From assembly GCF_000247695.1 (NCBI RefSeq), contig NW_004624849.1:2922589-2986588 (forward strand): DNA of 64,000 bases, given 5' to 3'. Positions 23,131 to 34,535 of this stretch are shown piece by piece. The translations under genes and the position numbers were made by a program. The stretch comes from Heterocephalus glaber. Lineage: Eukaryota; Chordata; Mammalia; Rodentia; Bathyergidae. Each line of letters begins with the position of its first letter. The first letter of the stretch is position 1. The notes beneath the pieces are model-generated. The model had not been told where the DNA came from. It ran no database searches and saw only the letters and a program-made list of their open reading frames with translations.

Positions 23131-23640
23131 AGTTTTTTTTTTCTATGTGTATTTAAATGAGTGGTTTCCTTCCAGGTTGGCAGTTTTGGAATCCAGCAAG
23201 TCACAATTTTCTCCCCTAGCATTGTGCCCTGTGGGTTTGTGAGGTGCCTCACCTACTTCAAAGGCCGCTCTGGTTAGCCCATGTGGTGGCAATGTCCACA
23301 CTGAGACGTGTCCTTGCTCACACTGGTAGATAGGGAAGGCAATCAGACCTCAGATCTGTGCTTGCTTTTGCGGAGCCAGATTCCTCTCTCCTTGAGCTGC
23401 AAGCTGGGGACAGTGTTGAGATTGTTTTGTTCTTTTCTCTACGCTCACGACCTCTCTCCAACTTCTCTGCAGCTTCTAATTTTCCCGTCAGTCTTTCCTG
23501 ATTCCTGGTGATCTACTTCTCTTTTTTTCTTCTTTTCCAAGTTGTTATTTCCCAGTGTCTGGGTTCTGGATCTCAGAGAGGCTGAATTTTGCCGCTGATC
23601 ACCACCTCTGCCATTTCCTCCTCCCAGACAGAGTATATTA

Positions 23641-24060
23641 TTTACTGTATAAAACAGTTCACTGGGGTAATTTCCATTTCTGAGGATTTCAAATGAATTT
23701 TTATGACTTTCAAATATCCCTTATAACAATGTCTATCAAATACTCATTCTATTAGGCACTCAAATATGTTCACAGCACACACCCCTGAAAACTGGACCAG
23801 CTGGGCCAACCAAATTGGTCTTTAGGCATCTAGTCCGTGGATTGCCAGTAGCCTCCACGTGTCCAGGCAGTAGCAGTGGGGGTGTCCTCTCTTCTCAGAC
23901 ATTAATGTTGAGATGCTATTGGGTCCCACACTGAATGGAGGTGGCATAGTTAGGGTGTCAGAGAACCATGAGAGGTCATAATACAGGCTATAAGTTCTAA
24001 GACGCAGGAGCTAGGAGTAATCAGCACTAAGAGGCAGAAAGCTGTGAAAGAACACGGGAT
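23641..24060. other. Intergenic DNA, no feature recognised
   Basis: Unique-looking sequence between the L1 and a SINE cluster. No gene or clear repeat. Confidence 0.45.
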
Positions 24061-24583
24061 GAAACAGGCATGGCGGTGCATGTCTATCATCCCAGCAACC
24101 CGGGAGGCTGAACAGGAGGATCATAAATAAGTTCAAGCCTGGGCAATTTAGTGAGACCCTTTCCCAAAATAAACTTTAAAAACTGTTGGGGAAGCTTGGC
24201 ATGGTGGCACACACCTGTTATCCCAGCACTTGGGAGGCTGAGGCAGGAGGATTGTTGGGAGTTCAAGGCTAGCCTAGGCTACATAGTGCGTTCAAGGCCA
24301 GGAATAGTGAGACTCTGACTCAAAAAAAAAAAAATGTGGTGGGGATGTAGCTCAGTGGTAGAGCATTTGCCTAGCATGCTTGAGGTCCTAGGTTCAATCC
24401 TTAGTACTGAGAAAGAAAGAAAGAAAGAAAAGAAAAGAAAAGAAAGAGAAAAGAGTTCCAGGCATGGTGGTATGTGTCTGTAATCCTAGCTACTTAGGGA
24501 GTTAAGGCAGGAGGGTTATGCGTTCAAGGCCATCCTAGACTACATAGTGATACTCTGTCTCTAAAAAGAAAAAGAAAGAAAAA
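24061..24583 (+). repeat. SINE cluster: three B1-like, one ID, (GAAA)n
   Basis: B1-like at about 24062-24178 (caggcatggcggtgcatgtc), B1-like with internal duplication at 24190-24333 (gcttggcatggtggcacaca), classical ID at 24334-24405 (ggggatgtagctcagtggta, gttcaatcc), a (GAAA)n tail to about 24452, and another B1-like at 24455-24583. All lie in plus orientation; the second and third may be one B1+ID dimer. Confidence 0.85.
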
Positions 24584-24914
24584 GAGCAAGCACAGGGCAA
24601 GGAAGCCAACATAAACAAGAGATTGAGAGGAACAAGCCCAAGTACCCAGGGTTACTTTCATGGGAATATTACCTGACTGTGGCCCAGTCACTCCCATGTT
24701 TGGTCAACTTTCTGTATTCTAAAACACTCTCCTTTCCCTGTGACCCCATGTAATTACCATGAGACCCCTTCCCAGATGCTGCCTTCAGTAGGATGCAGGA
24801 GACTGGGTAGATTCAGGTTGGAAGATTCACACCTAGGAAAGAAAGTCCCAAATACGAGAGGGATCAGACCAGAAGGACCACCCCAAGGCTGCTTGGTAGT
24901 CTAATTAAATCTTC

Positions 24915-25110
24915 CATCTATTGAGCACCACCTGTTATGTGCCAGGCACACTACATTCATGATCTCATTGAATCCTCACAATCAGCTCAAAAAGTAGCTT
25001 TGTCTCTATTTTAGTCAGGAAACAAAAACTATGAGAGACTAAGTTACTTGTGCAAGGTTACCCAGCTAAGAAGGAAGAGCTGAAGAGCCAACCCAGGTAT
25101 CCAGGCTGTC
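24915..25110 (-). repeat. MIR SINE fragment
   Basis: ctgttatgtgccaggcacac, tgatctcattgaatcctcac, gttacttgtgcaaggttacc and agctaagaag are the antisense MIR order. Confidence 0.75.
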
Positions 25111-25334
25111 CAGGGCCAGAGCTACCCTGCTGCACTGTTTTACAGTGGGAAGAAGAAAAAGTCATGCATCAATATTTATCATCAAATGAGAGTTCAGCCC
25201 TATAGCCCAGCACCTCTGGGTGGGGAGAGGCTAGAGAGTGGAGAATCTATAAAAGAACAGACCCCTGCCTGGCCTCAAGACAATGCAATCAGAAGACATA
25301 GCCACCGAGAGGTCTTTTAACTCAGGGCTGGAGA

Positions 25335-25882
25335 GGGGCGGCCGCCGTTAGCTGTAGTGCTTCCGACAAGGGAGCGCACTGCGGCTGCCGTGCTCCAGGG
25401 CTCCTCCAACAGGTGGAGCTAGAGGGGCGGGGAGGGGCTTGCAGGGTGCAAAGTGCAGAGTCAGGGACCCTCTGGGCCCTAGAGCGCGGGCTAGAACAGG
25501 GGAGATGGAGGGCCCTGTGCTGTGAGGCAGGCAACCTGGGAGATCCTCGACCCGCTGGCTCGCTGAGTGCCCTTGAGCAGGTCACTACCCCTACAACTTT
25601 GTGTGTGCTAGGTGCGCAGTGAAGGGGTTAGGACGACCCCTGGGGCCTTCCTGCTTTTTCTCTGAGCGTATTTCGCGGCCTTAGAGGGGCCCTTCGCTGA
25701 GGAACCGCCTCCGCCTGGATGCCCCAGACCTGAAACCAGCAGGGGGCGCTCGTGCAGAAGGCTGGCCGCCGCCCTTGGCTCCCGACGCCAGCCGGGGTGT
25801 CAGGGCAAGAAAGTCTCCGTTCTCTGTCCCTTCCAGACCGCTCTGGCCTCTTGTCTTCTCTCACTGTCCCTTCCCAGTCCAC
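25335..25882. promoter_or_regulatory. Orphan CpG island between WNT3 and WNT9B
   Basis: I count about 30 CpG dinucleotides in about 550 bases, against near absence in the flanks. No exon of a known gene is recognisable. It contains a perfect CTCF consensus at 25736-25749. It could be a distal enhancer, an insulator, or the promoter of an unannotated noncoding RNA. Confidence 0.65.
25736..25749 (+). promoter_or_regulatory. CTCF consensus site, forward orientation
   Basis: ccagcagggggcgc matches the CTCF core CCASYAGRKGGCRS at all 14 positions. It lies in the orphan CpG island, 24 kb from the WNT3 start and 8.8 kb upstream of the WNT9B start. Occupancy cannot be judged from sequence. Confidence 0.75.
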
Positions 25883-26289
25883 GTTCTGGAATTAGCTGTC
25901 TGGGAAGTTTCTGGAAGCTAGATCCTTGAGCAGGTCATTCGCTTCTGGGCGCTCAGTTTCCCCATGTGTAGGCTGGATCGTGTGAGGTGGAGATGAGTTA
26001 TTGGGTGAGAGATTCTTCCAGTCACAGGAGGTAGATACACTTTCGCTTCATACTCCATTCACTATCTTCCCTAGGGCAGAGGCTGTTGTTTCTGGCGCCC
26101 AGCAGGGAGAGCCAGAGCCTCCTCCCATAGGCAGGATTATTCTGCTTTAAACCTTTATTCAAAGTCCTTTTGTGTCAGGTAGGAATAATTTCTGATCATA
26201 CGTGGCACCTGGAGCGGTGAGTAATGTTCAAACGTAGTTGTGGAATGAAATCATCTGGACAGGAACTGGGAGAGAGTCAGTGTGCTGCT
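25883..26289. other. Intergenic DNA, no feature recognised
   Basis: Unique-looking sequence downstream of the orphan CpG island. No gene or repeat was identified. Confidence 0.4.
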
Positions 26290-26420
26290 CCTGAATCCAC
26301 TGAAAGGTGGCCAAGTCTTCCTCATATGCTCATCAATGTTTTGTAAATTGGCAGATAAGTATTATCCCTGTTTTATGGATAAGAAAATCCAAGTCACAGA
26401 GGAAGCCGGTGACAAGTTTA
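26290..26420 (-). repeat. MIR SINE fragment
   Basis: ttatccctgttttatggata, agaaaatccaagtcacagag and gtgacaagtttaggtg resemble antisense MIR. Confidence 0.55.
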
Positions 26421-26969
26421 GGTGAGGACCCGGGATTCTCTCCACGCTACCATAGGTGTCCACCTTGTTGGGGTCGGTGACCCCTATTGGAGAGATGGGG
26501 CCATTACAGCCAGATCGTAGAAGCCCTCAAGAGGAGGAAGGTGTGAAGCTCTTTGCTAAGCCCAGAGGAGAAACTGGGGATGACTTTCGCACTGGGGGTG
26601 CGAGTGGGGACTGGCAGTGTGATTCCAGAGGCAGTAACACAGACTGGAAGGGTATGGCGGGTTTCAAAAGACACTTCCTATCCTAAATCCCCAACACCCT
26701 TTCAGCCTCCTTTTGCTCCCAAGTGGAACTCAGTACAACAAAGGCATGCTTTGCAGGGTCATCCCTTACAGTTATAACAACAACCGGTGGGAAAACATGG
26801 CTCCTTTTCAAACATTTATATAAAATAGGGTGAACTGTGCCATTTAGTAAAGGGGAAGGATTCAAAGGAAAAAAAATTCTGCAAGATCCAGCTCAAATAT
26901 CACTGCCTTCAGTATTGTCCTAGCTACTTTCTCCCTGGGACAATGAGTTGATTCTCCTTTTACTTTCTT

Positions 26970-27165
26970 CTCTTTACTGCAGCACAGGGATTAAACACAC
27001 AGCCTCTGACACCAACTCCCTGGGTTCTAATTGCACTTCCAAGTTTATGAGCTGGCCAGTTAGCTTCCCTGTGCCTCAGTTTCCTCAACTGTAAAATACT
27101 GTGAGTATTAAATGAGTTGATATTATGCCCGGCACATAATAAGTACTCAAAACTAGCTTACAGTT
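26970..27165 (+). repeat. MIR SINE fragment
   Basis: ccaactccctgggttctaat, gtgcctcagtttcctcaact, gtaaaatactgtgagtatta, cacataataagtactcaa: the long core and 3' part of MIR in plus orientation. Confidence 0.8.
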
Positions 27166-27187
27166 ATATAGAAATGTCAAATGCTGT

Positions 27188-27757
27188 CAGCTGTGAATGT
27201 CCAACCTGTCAGCTTGCCTGGGCCACATTGAGTGAAAAGAAATTGTGTTGGGCTATATATAAAGTATATAATATTGTTAATGTATATAAGTAACAAAATT
27301 TCCATGCTAAGATACAAAAATTGATAAATAAGCCACTATTTTTCTAGTATTGTTTATATTGTATATGTAATTCTAACAATATCATGAACAAAAAACTATT
27401 TGATACATTTTTGTGGTTCCTGTCCCTCAGCTGCCAAAAAGAACTATTTCAACTTATTTTACAAAACAACACAACAAGCCCAAATGTAGGTAGGTTAAAT
27501 ACTAAGTAATTGCTGAGTTTTTCTTACTAAGTTGCACAAACACATGTAATATCTGATACACTTTGTTTTCCATTCAAATGTATGTGGCAAGTGCAGGAGT
27601 CTGAGTTAGCACTGTGTCCGCCTCTACTTGGTGCTCAAGCACCACACAGTCCAATCGTGAAAAATATTTCTAAAAATCACATAATAATGTTAAAATTTAC
27701 AATCTGGTGGAGCCACATTACTAGCTGCACAGGATTGCAGGTTGGATACACCTGCTG
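27188..27757. mobile_element. Non-autonomous DNA transposon (hAT-like), ancient
   Basis: The ends are inverted copies: cagctgtgaatgtccaacct at 27188 onward, and the reverse complement of 27738-27757, which reads cagcaggtgtatccaacctg. The interior is AT-rich with ggccacattgag near one end and gagccacatt near the other, so the sub-terminal parts are also related. Length about 570 bases, no open frame. The CAG...GTCCAACCTG start is of hAT type; family name uncertain, and no clear 8-bp target duplication is seen. Confidence 0.5.
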
Positions 27758-27767
27758 TAGGGTTTTT

Positions 27768-27858
27768 TTTGTGGTTTTTTTTGGTACCAGGGATCGAACT
27801 CGGGTCCTTGAGCTTGCACAGCAGGTGGCAAAACCACTGAGCTAAATCCCCGGCCCCA
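27768..27858 (-). repeat. ID-like SINE
   Basis: T-rich tail, ggtaccagggatcgaactcg ... gctaaatccccggcccc. Confidence 0.92.
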
Positions 27859-27959
27859 GTATAACAATTATTTATATTGTATTAGGTGTTACAAGTGACC
27901 TACAGATGATTTAAAGTACACAGGAGGATTGTGCAGGTTATATACAAATGCTATGCCAT

Positions 27960-28050
27960 TTTATTTATTAATTGTTTTGTGATTTTCAGGATCAAACTCA
28001 TGACCTCATGCTAGACAAGTACTCAGGATGATCTACATCCCCAGCCCCAA
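27960..28050 (-). repeat. ID SINE, decayed
   Basis: caggatcaaactcatgacc, catgctagacaagtactcag, gatctacatccccagcccc: classical ID, antisense and diverged. Confidence 0.65.
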
Positions 28051-28149
28051 CTATGCTATTTTATAGAAGGGACTAGAACATCTTTCGATCTTGGTATCTG
28101 AGGAGGGTTATCCTGGACCCAATTCCCCAGGGTACTAGGGGATGACGGT

Positions 28150-28395
28150 ATGTTCAATTGATATTATGTACTCATACTATATATGAAATGGAAAATTTTC
28201 AGGGAAATGAAGTAAGTCATGTTATTTTTTTTAAATAACTTAAAAAGAGACCAAGGTTAGAAGGGGAAGGGGAAGTAAAAAGAATTAAGAAGTGTTATGT
28301 ACCTGTACCAACTCCCAACAATGAACGTAATCATTATATATCACAATCATGTACTATAAAAATTTTTTAAATTAATTACAAAAAAACACAAGTTA
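28150..28395 (+). mobile_element. L1 3' end fragment
   Basis: agtgttatgtacctgtacca, actcccaacaatgaacg and tactataaaaattttttaaa match the reverse complement of the L1 3' UTR at about 16690-16870 in this window. It is sense-oriented and ends in an A-rich tail. Confidence 0.7.
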
Positions 28396-29381
28396 AGCCT
28401 GAGCTTACTGTTTCCCAGAAATAAACCCAGGTTTGAAACTCTCCCCGGTTTAAAGAAAGGGGTCTGGCTGTGCCCCAGAGTGCTGTACTGAGCTCAGGAA
28501 AACTTTCAGGGGTCCAACTGTCTGTGACAGGACTTGGTTAATGATTGTCTTCCGCAAACCTATTTATACCTGCAGTTATGAAAGTGCGGCCTGGAGGAAG
28601 TGGCTGTCTCCTAAAATGGCAAAAGACTGCATTCCTCTAGGGACCTTCTGATTTTCAAGACAGGATCCTCTTCTCTCACCCTTCCTTTGCAGAGAGCAAG
28701 AAGTGACTGCAATGAAAACAAAATAGAAGTTGTTGCAAAGGCTTCTGTGCCTAATATTCCCTAGAATATTATTTATAGTAAATTCTGGCATTATTCTTTA
28801 TTTCTATTTTCTAAGAAAGTTGTTCTTGCCTTCCTCTTTCCTTCATTCCTTCTTTCCTTTTTCTTTCTTTCTTGTGACCACAAGCTGTGGCTGTGCGCTG
28901 TGTGGAGCACCTTTCTGCTGCAAAACACCTCCTGTAGAGTCTTTCCTTGGTGCTTGGCCCCTGGAAAGGCCTCTTGGAGGATTCTGAGGAGTCAAAGACC
29001 CACAGAGCTGTGCGTTTGCTGCGCTGTGGGGCCTACACAGTCATCTTGCTGTGCCCTAACAACTCTGGAAATGGTAACCAGAAATGGAGTAGAGGGATTA
29101 TTCATGGTGAGTCCAGTGGCCAGGCAAAGCGAGACATATATGCCACCTGTCAACTTGTGAGAATGATAGAGCAGGCTTTTGAAGTTGGGATGTTCATTCC
29201 AGGTCACTACCGTCCCACTACCTACCTACCTACCTACCTACCTTCGTATCTGTGACAGAACTGGACTACTCAGAACACTCCTCCTAGTTCCAACTATGCT
29301 AGTACAGAGGGGAGGACACCTGGTCGCTCAGGAACATTATCAACTCAAGGGAGGATTTCTAGCCATCAGTAAGTTGCGTTT
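28396..29381. other. Intergenic DNA with a (CTAC)n microsatellite
   Basis: Unique sequence with a pyrimidine-rich patch (28825-28873) and a (CTAC) tetranucleotide run at 29218-29243. No gene is supported. Confidence 0.5.
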
Positions 29382-29478
29382 GGGCCCGGGATTTAGCTCA
29401 GTGGCACTGCACCTGCCTTGCAAGTGCAAGGTCCTGAGTTCGATCCCTAGTACCAAAAACAAAAACAAAATAATAATA
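29382..29478 (+). repeat. ID-like SINE
   Basis: gggcccgggatttagctcag, gcaaggtcctgagttcgatc, cctagtaccaaaaac, then (AAAAAC)/(AAT)-type tail. Confidence 0.9.
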
Positions 29479-29619
29479 AGTTGGATCTACTGTCCAGGGC
29501 CTAGTGTTATATATTCACTCATTAATTCAAATATTTAATGATCAACCTACTGTGGGCTAAGTTCAGTTTTTCTATGGGAGAAAGCAAGAGATATAAAAGA
29601 AATGGGGATAGGGGAGATC

Positions 29620-29700
29620 CAGGAGGCTGTAGCTCAGTGATAGAGCATTTGTCTAGTACATTCCAGGCTCTGGGTTCAATCCCTGGGGTGGGGCAGGGTG
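29620..29700 (+). repeat. ID SINE, classical type
   Basis: ggctgtagctcagtgataga, gcatttgtctagtac, gggttcaatccctggggt. Confidence 0.75.
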
Positions 29701-30514
29701 GGGAGGAAAATAGAAAAAAGGGAAAAGAAACAAGAGACAGGGTCTCAGTTTAGCAAGGATGCCTAACATCTCCTAAATTCAAGTATGTTGTGTGTTAATG
29801 TAGCCACTGGTACAAAATATAGTTGTGCCAGTGAAGCTTCTAACACCCAGGTGATGAGTAAGATGAGGCAGGAGTGCTCAGTCAAGGCAGGTTTCCAGGA
29901 GGAAACCAACTCTGCACTCAGCCTTCCTCAACTAGGCACCAAGGGTGCTGTGTCAAGGCCTGGAGAAGGGCATCGGGCAGGCAAGGGGCAAGAGAGGGTC
30001 AGGCATACAACGCTCCCAACACAGCTCAGGGTGTGGGTCTGCAGTGAGGAAGAAGAGCCAGGGAGGGAGGAAACAGAATTGCCCCAGGTAGGGATGAGCT
30101 CCCCAAGAGAAGATTGGGGCCCTTTCCACAGAAAGGCTGATGAACAAATACCATGGGGGGTGGGGGAGTATCGATCCAGGAATCCTTCCCTACCCCCTTC
30201 CCAAATATCCTTCTTGTCAATGCTTATAGTTCTGTTAGAAATTTATTCTTCTATATCTGTCTCCTCCCCTTTTCAAGTAATTTTTCTAGCATAAATATCA
30301 AACATGCTTGTAATAGAAAATTTGGAAAATAAAAGGGGGTAAAAATATTTTTTACATGCATCCCCAACCTCTAAGGCACCCACTGTTAATGTTTTGATGT
30401 CTTTCTCTGCCCCTTTCTCATCATTTTCAAGCTCAGTGTATCCTGAAGCCTATCCTGAGCCTATTTTAGCTTCACTTCTATTTCAGTCTGATGTGCCAGA
30501 AACATCAGGTTCCT
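29701..30514. other. Intergenic DNA, no gene
   Basis: Unique-looking sequence. The longest open frame (169 codons, plus strand 29785-30294) shows no recognisable domain. Confidence 0.45.
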
Positions 30515-30660
30515 TCCACCAAGTGCCAGCAAGTCCTGTGACCTCAAGGAAGTTATTCACCTTTCCAGACTTTAGTGTTTCATCTGTAGAGTGGGGACAA
30601 CGATGAGCAGCATGCTACTTCACAGTACTCCAAGATCGGATAATGCAAGCCAAGTGTTGC
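30515..30660 (+). repeat. MIR SINE fragment
   Basis: gtcctgtgacctcaaggaag, ttattcacctttccagactt, catctgtagagtggggacaa follow the MIR core. Confidence 0.65.
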
Positions 30661-32503
30661 AAGGCTATTGCTGATACAGTTCAAATGTATGGGGTTAGGA
30701 CTGATGGGAGAGGTCAGAACAGAACTGGTTATAATGAGGCCATAGCAAAGAAGACAGGGCTACAGGGAGGATGGGAGAGGACAAGGAGAGGGAACGTGAG
30801 CAAACCCACACTGGTCCTCTTCACACTGGGTCTGCATGGTCTCTCATGCTTTCTCTCAGAACTGCTGGGGCATTGCCTGCCCCATTTCCTGTTGGGTCCA
30901 GAGTCCATTTCTAGTGCAGGCAGGAGGGATAATACCACCTGGAAGGCATTTCCACTCCCTTGGGGCCTGGTGGTAAGCAGAGGATTTTCTGAGTGCACTC
31001 TGGCTGGGGTTTGGAGGTGTGCAGGATCTGGGGACAGACCGAGATGGACAGTTTTGTTTTTTTTTAAGTTGCTTCGGGCAGGTGGCCTAGTGGAGTAGGA
31101 ACAGGTGGTGAGCAGGTAGGAGAGGAAAGAGGCCTGGAGACATCTTGGAGCTGGTTTTGATGCAACCATTGCAAGGTTTTTGGCCCCATGCTTGTGACCT
31201 TCAAGGTGTATATGTGCAAGAGGAGAAAGCCCAGGCCCTGAGCCCTGGCTGCCTTTGGCTGGTTCATGGAGACAGGTAGCTGCATGTGGAAGTCTAAGAA
31301 TGCTTCTTGCATACCTGAGTGAACATGTGGATCCGGAGAAGCTGTGGGTTCACCTAGGAATTTAGCCATCCATGGGGGAGATGTGGGGAAGTTTGCATGC
31401 CACTGAATGCCGGGACTTGTGCTGCTTTATGTGTGTCCATGTATGTGCCCAAGGGAGCTTGTATCAGCATAGGAGGGAGCACTTCTGTGAACATGTATCA
31501 TGTTTATACGACACTCCCTATCTCTGCAGCCCCACGCAAAATCCATAGACCAAGGTAGAAGCTGGCAACAGCTCACATTTCCTAGGTACCTACTGTGCTG
31601 AGCCTGCACCAGACTCTGGAGACAAAGAGACAAGTAAAATTCAGGCTTGTCCCTGAGTTAGCAAGGCAGGGTGGGGAGAGCAACATGCTATTCGCACCCA
31701 GAGGTTGTAAATCTCAAGGGCCACTCTTCAAGTCCTTCTTCAGGGGGCACAATACGGCAACGTAGGATGATCTATTTCATTACCATCGCCCCCCGAGACT
31801 GTGGGCCCCTTGAGGATCAGCACTTAGGTCATACCTGATGTTCTGACAGAATGTCAAAGGCTGCTGTGTGTCAGACCTTGTCTCTGTACCGGAGCCCATC
31901 ATGACTCACAGCCAGTGTAGGCAGTCTTCCTGGCCCTGGACTCAACTCCCACCTCCTCTACCAAAGCTATGTGCACCAGCTATTTCAGCTTTCCCAACCT
32001 GTTTTCTCATCTGGGCAATGGGGATAATGATCTGTCTCCTCCCCCTTTCAAATAATTTTTCCAGTATAAATATCAAACATGCTTGAGTGCCAGGCACTTG
32101 AGGTTTCAGTGAGAACATGGTGAGGGCCTGGTGGGTGCACACTTGGAGCTCATTCTGTGAAGCTCTGTAGCTAAGAAGGAGAAGCACAGCCCTGAAGCCT
32201 CTATGGGCAAGCTAGGGGGGTCACCTCAGCTGGCAGAGGAAGAAGGACCCCAAGGGCATGGTCCATGCCATTGGTTGGTAGGGGCTCAAGAGCATCCATC
32301 TGATCATTATCTATGTGTTTCTCATTATCCTCCCAATGGTATCTCTATTTGATTTTGGTGAGTCCTCCACCCTCTACAGCACAGTTTTCCATTAGACATA
32401 AATGTGTAACATTTATGAAACGTTCAAGATGTGTCAGTTGGGGAGAAATTGTCCCCTCCCCCATCTTGCACATTCTCAGTGCACATACGTGCTGGTGTGT
32501 ATG
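30661..32503. other. Intergenic DNA, no gene
   Basis: Mostly unique sequence with one AACTGGTT Grainyhead-type half-palindrome at 30723-30730. No exon, RNA gene or confident repeat was found. Confidence 0.45.
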
Positions 32504-32692
32504 AAAGTGATTTGTTTTTGTTTTTGGTACTGGGGATCGAACTCAGGTCCTTGCGCTTGCAGGGCAGGTGGTGGAACCACTGAGCTAAATCCCTGGCCCT
32601 TTTTTGTTTTTGTTTTTGGTACTGGGGATCGAACTCAGGTCCTTGCGCTTGCAGGGCAGGTGGTGGAACCACTGAGCTAAATCCCCAGCCCT
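32504..32692 (-). repeat. Tandem pair of ID-like SINEs inside one target duplication
   Basis: Two antisense ID copies (ggtactggggatcgaactca ... gctaaatccctggccc, then the same ending gctaaatccccagccc) sit head to tail and differ at only a few bases. One 14-base duplication, tgctggtgtgtatg, brackets the pair (32490-32503 and 32693-32706). Confidence 0.92.
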
Positions 32693-32706
32693 TGCTGGTG
32701 TGTATG

Positions 32707-34059
32707 GTGTGTTTATGGGCTTGGGGACAGGAAAGGCAGCTGGGCCCCCAAGCTGGACCCACTTCCTCCTCACCTGCACACACTTGGATGTCCACTGGAA
32801 TGGCTAGGGCTTGGTGGCATCTCTCCACCACTCCAGTCCACAGCTCTTCCTCCTCTCTGACTCACACTCCTTCTGAGGCCTCTCCTCTGAGCCTCCTCGA
32901 TCCTGGTTCAAGGTCTTACCAGTCACATGCTTCAGTCAGGTCCAAACTGCCTGCAGAGCCAAATGCTGTTCTCTTCCTAACTCCAGTGATCAAGAACCCA
33001 GTTTACAGTTTGAAGCCAATCATGGTGGGGACATTTACATTTAAGGGTACTCAACACATGATACAAATCAAACACCCATCCCCAACCCCAAGGCAGTTGT
33101 AAACACCAGCATAACACTGCTTCTGCCTGCAGGCATAACAAGAACCGGCATAACAACTGATACTGGGTGCCAGGGCCTCCTAGGCATTTGACATATTTGC
33201 ACAAAAATCCTGTAAGCTATTTGTCTTTATCCCTATTTCACATCTGGAGTTCATAATTTACAGTAGGACTCTAGCTCTCTGCATACAATGTGGCCTATAA
33301 GTAGACCCACAAGATTTGCTATGGCTATGTAGTCTTCTCATTTCACAGAGAAACAACTCAAAGAGGCTCACTGCGATAGGGGCTTCCCCTGTTAATGAAA
33401 CACCTAACAATATAGCTACCAGTTTCTTAACACCTCTCCCAGCCCCCCATCATGCCAGTGTCCACCCCAAAACCAAGGTCACTGTCACCTGATGTTGATG
33501 CATGGTTGATTGGGGGGGGGCAACTACATGCAAAGTTATATTTTGTTTTGTTTGATTTGATCCAGTGTTCAAGACTCTCAAAAATGCTTTAAAACTTACT
33601 TGGATCATTGGTTGTATACTTGTCTCCTTCCTAGACTGGTGCCATCCCTGCTTTGTGACTGCACTTTCACTGCAGGAATTAGAGTTAAACTTTTAAAAGG
33701 AATAAGCAAGCCAGAGCTTTGGGGCCCAACACCTGAGGTTGCTGTTCTCTCTGATAGAGGTTCTGGCTCTCATATACCTTTAGGAAGCAGGTCCTTCCTC
33801 CCCCTGTGGCTCTCTGCCTGCTCCACTGCCCAGAGTCTGAATCCCTGTACTGGCACATATCACCAGCATTATGTTAAACACCTACTGGGGGCTGTGCTGT
33901 GTACTTCCTGGTGACAGCCAGCCTCCCGTTTAAAGATAGGATCCCTTATCCGTCCTTCTCTCTGACCAAGGGTCCCTCCAGGACTCCCTTTGTCCAGCAA
34001 AAGCTTTTTGCCCTAGTAATTGAATATGAATTTCTCCAGCACCCCAAGAGAGGTTCTGC
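32707..34059. other. Intergenic DNA upstream of the WNT9B promoter
   Basis: Mostly unique sequence with a G run near 33511-33521. It is the proximal upstream region of WNT9B and the likeliest place for promoter-proximal enhancers, but I recognise no specific element. Confidence 0.5.
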
Positions 34060-34478
34060 ATTAGGGCGCCCCAGCCCTCAGAGTCCCCGGGCCCCCTGGG
34101 CAAGGGGGCGGACAATGACGAGGGTTTTCCCGCAGACTCCAGGCGCAGCCCTCCTCCTGTCCCCCACCCTTCGGAGTAAGATTGCACGTTGCTCCACCCT
34201 GCAGAATCTCCTCAGCCTCAGCCTGGCACCCCCCTACCCCGCCTCTCGAGGCCTGCCCTGGGGGCTTCATGTTCCGCCGCCGCTTCCCGGGTGGGCAAGG
34301 CGCCAGGTGAGCGCTCACCTGGGGCTGGTGGGAGGGGGGCGTGGGGCGGGGCGGTGGATCTCCCCGAGGCGGGGCGGAGCGAGGAGGGCAGGGCCAATGG
34401 GGCGGGGGGCTCGCCACCCGGGAGCCCCGCCTTCTGTACTGCTCCCTCCCTCGCGGCTCCCGCTCCGCCCCACCCGAG

Positions 34479-34484
34479 TTTAAA
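34479..34484 (+). promoter_or_regulatory. WNT9B: TATA-like box of WNT9B
   Basis: TTTAAA stands out in a GC-rich context (cgagtttaaagcccc). Typical spacing would place transcription start at about 34505-34515, giving a leader of about 55 bases that still includes the upstream ATG at 34536. Functional use is inferred. Confidence 0.55.
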
Positions 34485-34535
34485 GCCCCGCGGGCGGCTG
34501 GTGGCGGCGCTGCGAGCGCTGAGCGGCGGGAGGAG

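Larger units (their letters stand above)
16690..23640 (-). mobile_element. Nearly full-length L1 retrotransposon, antisense, SINE-riddled
   Basis: The 3' end is at about 16690. Antisense ORF2 text runs through about 17150-20650. The minus strand at 20189-20494 translates to an L1 ORF2p segment (EEIIKLKKIREEINEIETKK, then NWFFKRINKVDKSLANLSKK), the linker after the endonuclease domain. The part from about 20650 to 23640 is less certain: it includes an A-rich plus-strand block (22500-23035) and a C/T-rich end that may be the 5' UTR. At least ten younger SINEs interrupt it. The reading frames are broken and the element cannot be active. Without SINEs it would be about 6 kb, near full length. Confidence 0.8.

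Noticed and set aside
29218..29243. Possible CRISPR-like or satellite array
   Set aside because: It is a simple (CTAC) tetranucleotide microsatellite; no spacer-repeat pattern exists anywhere in the window.
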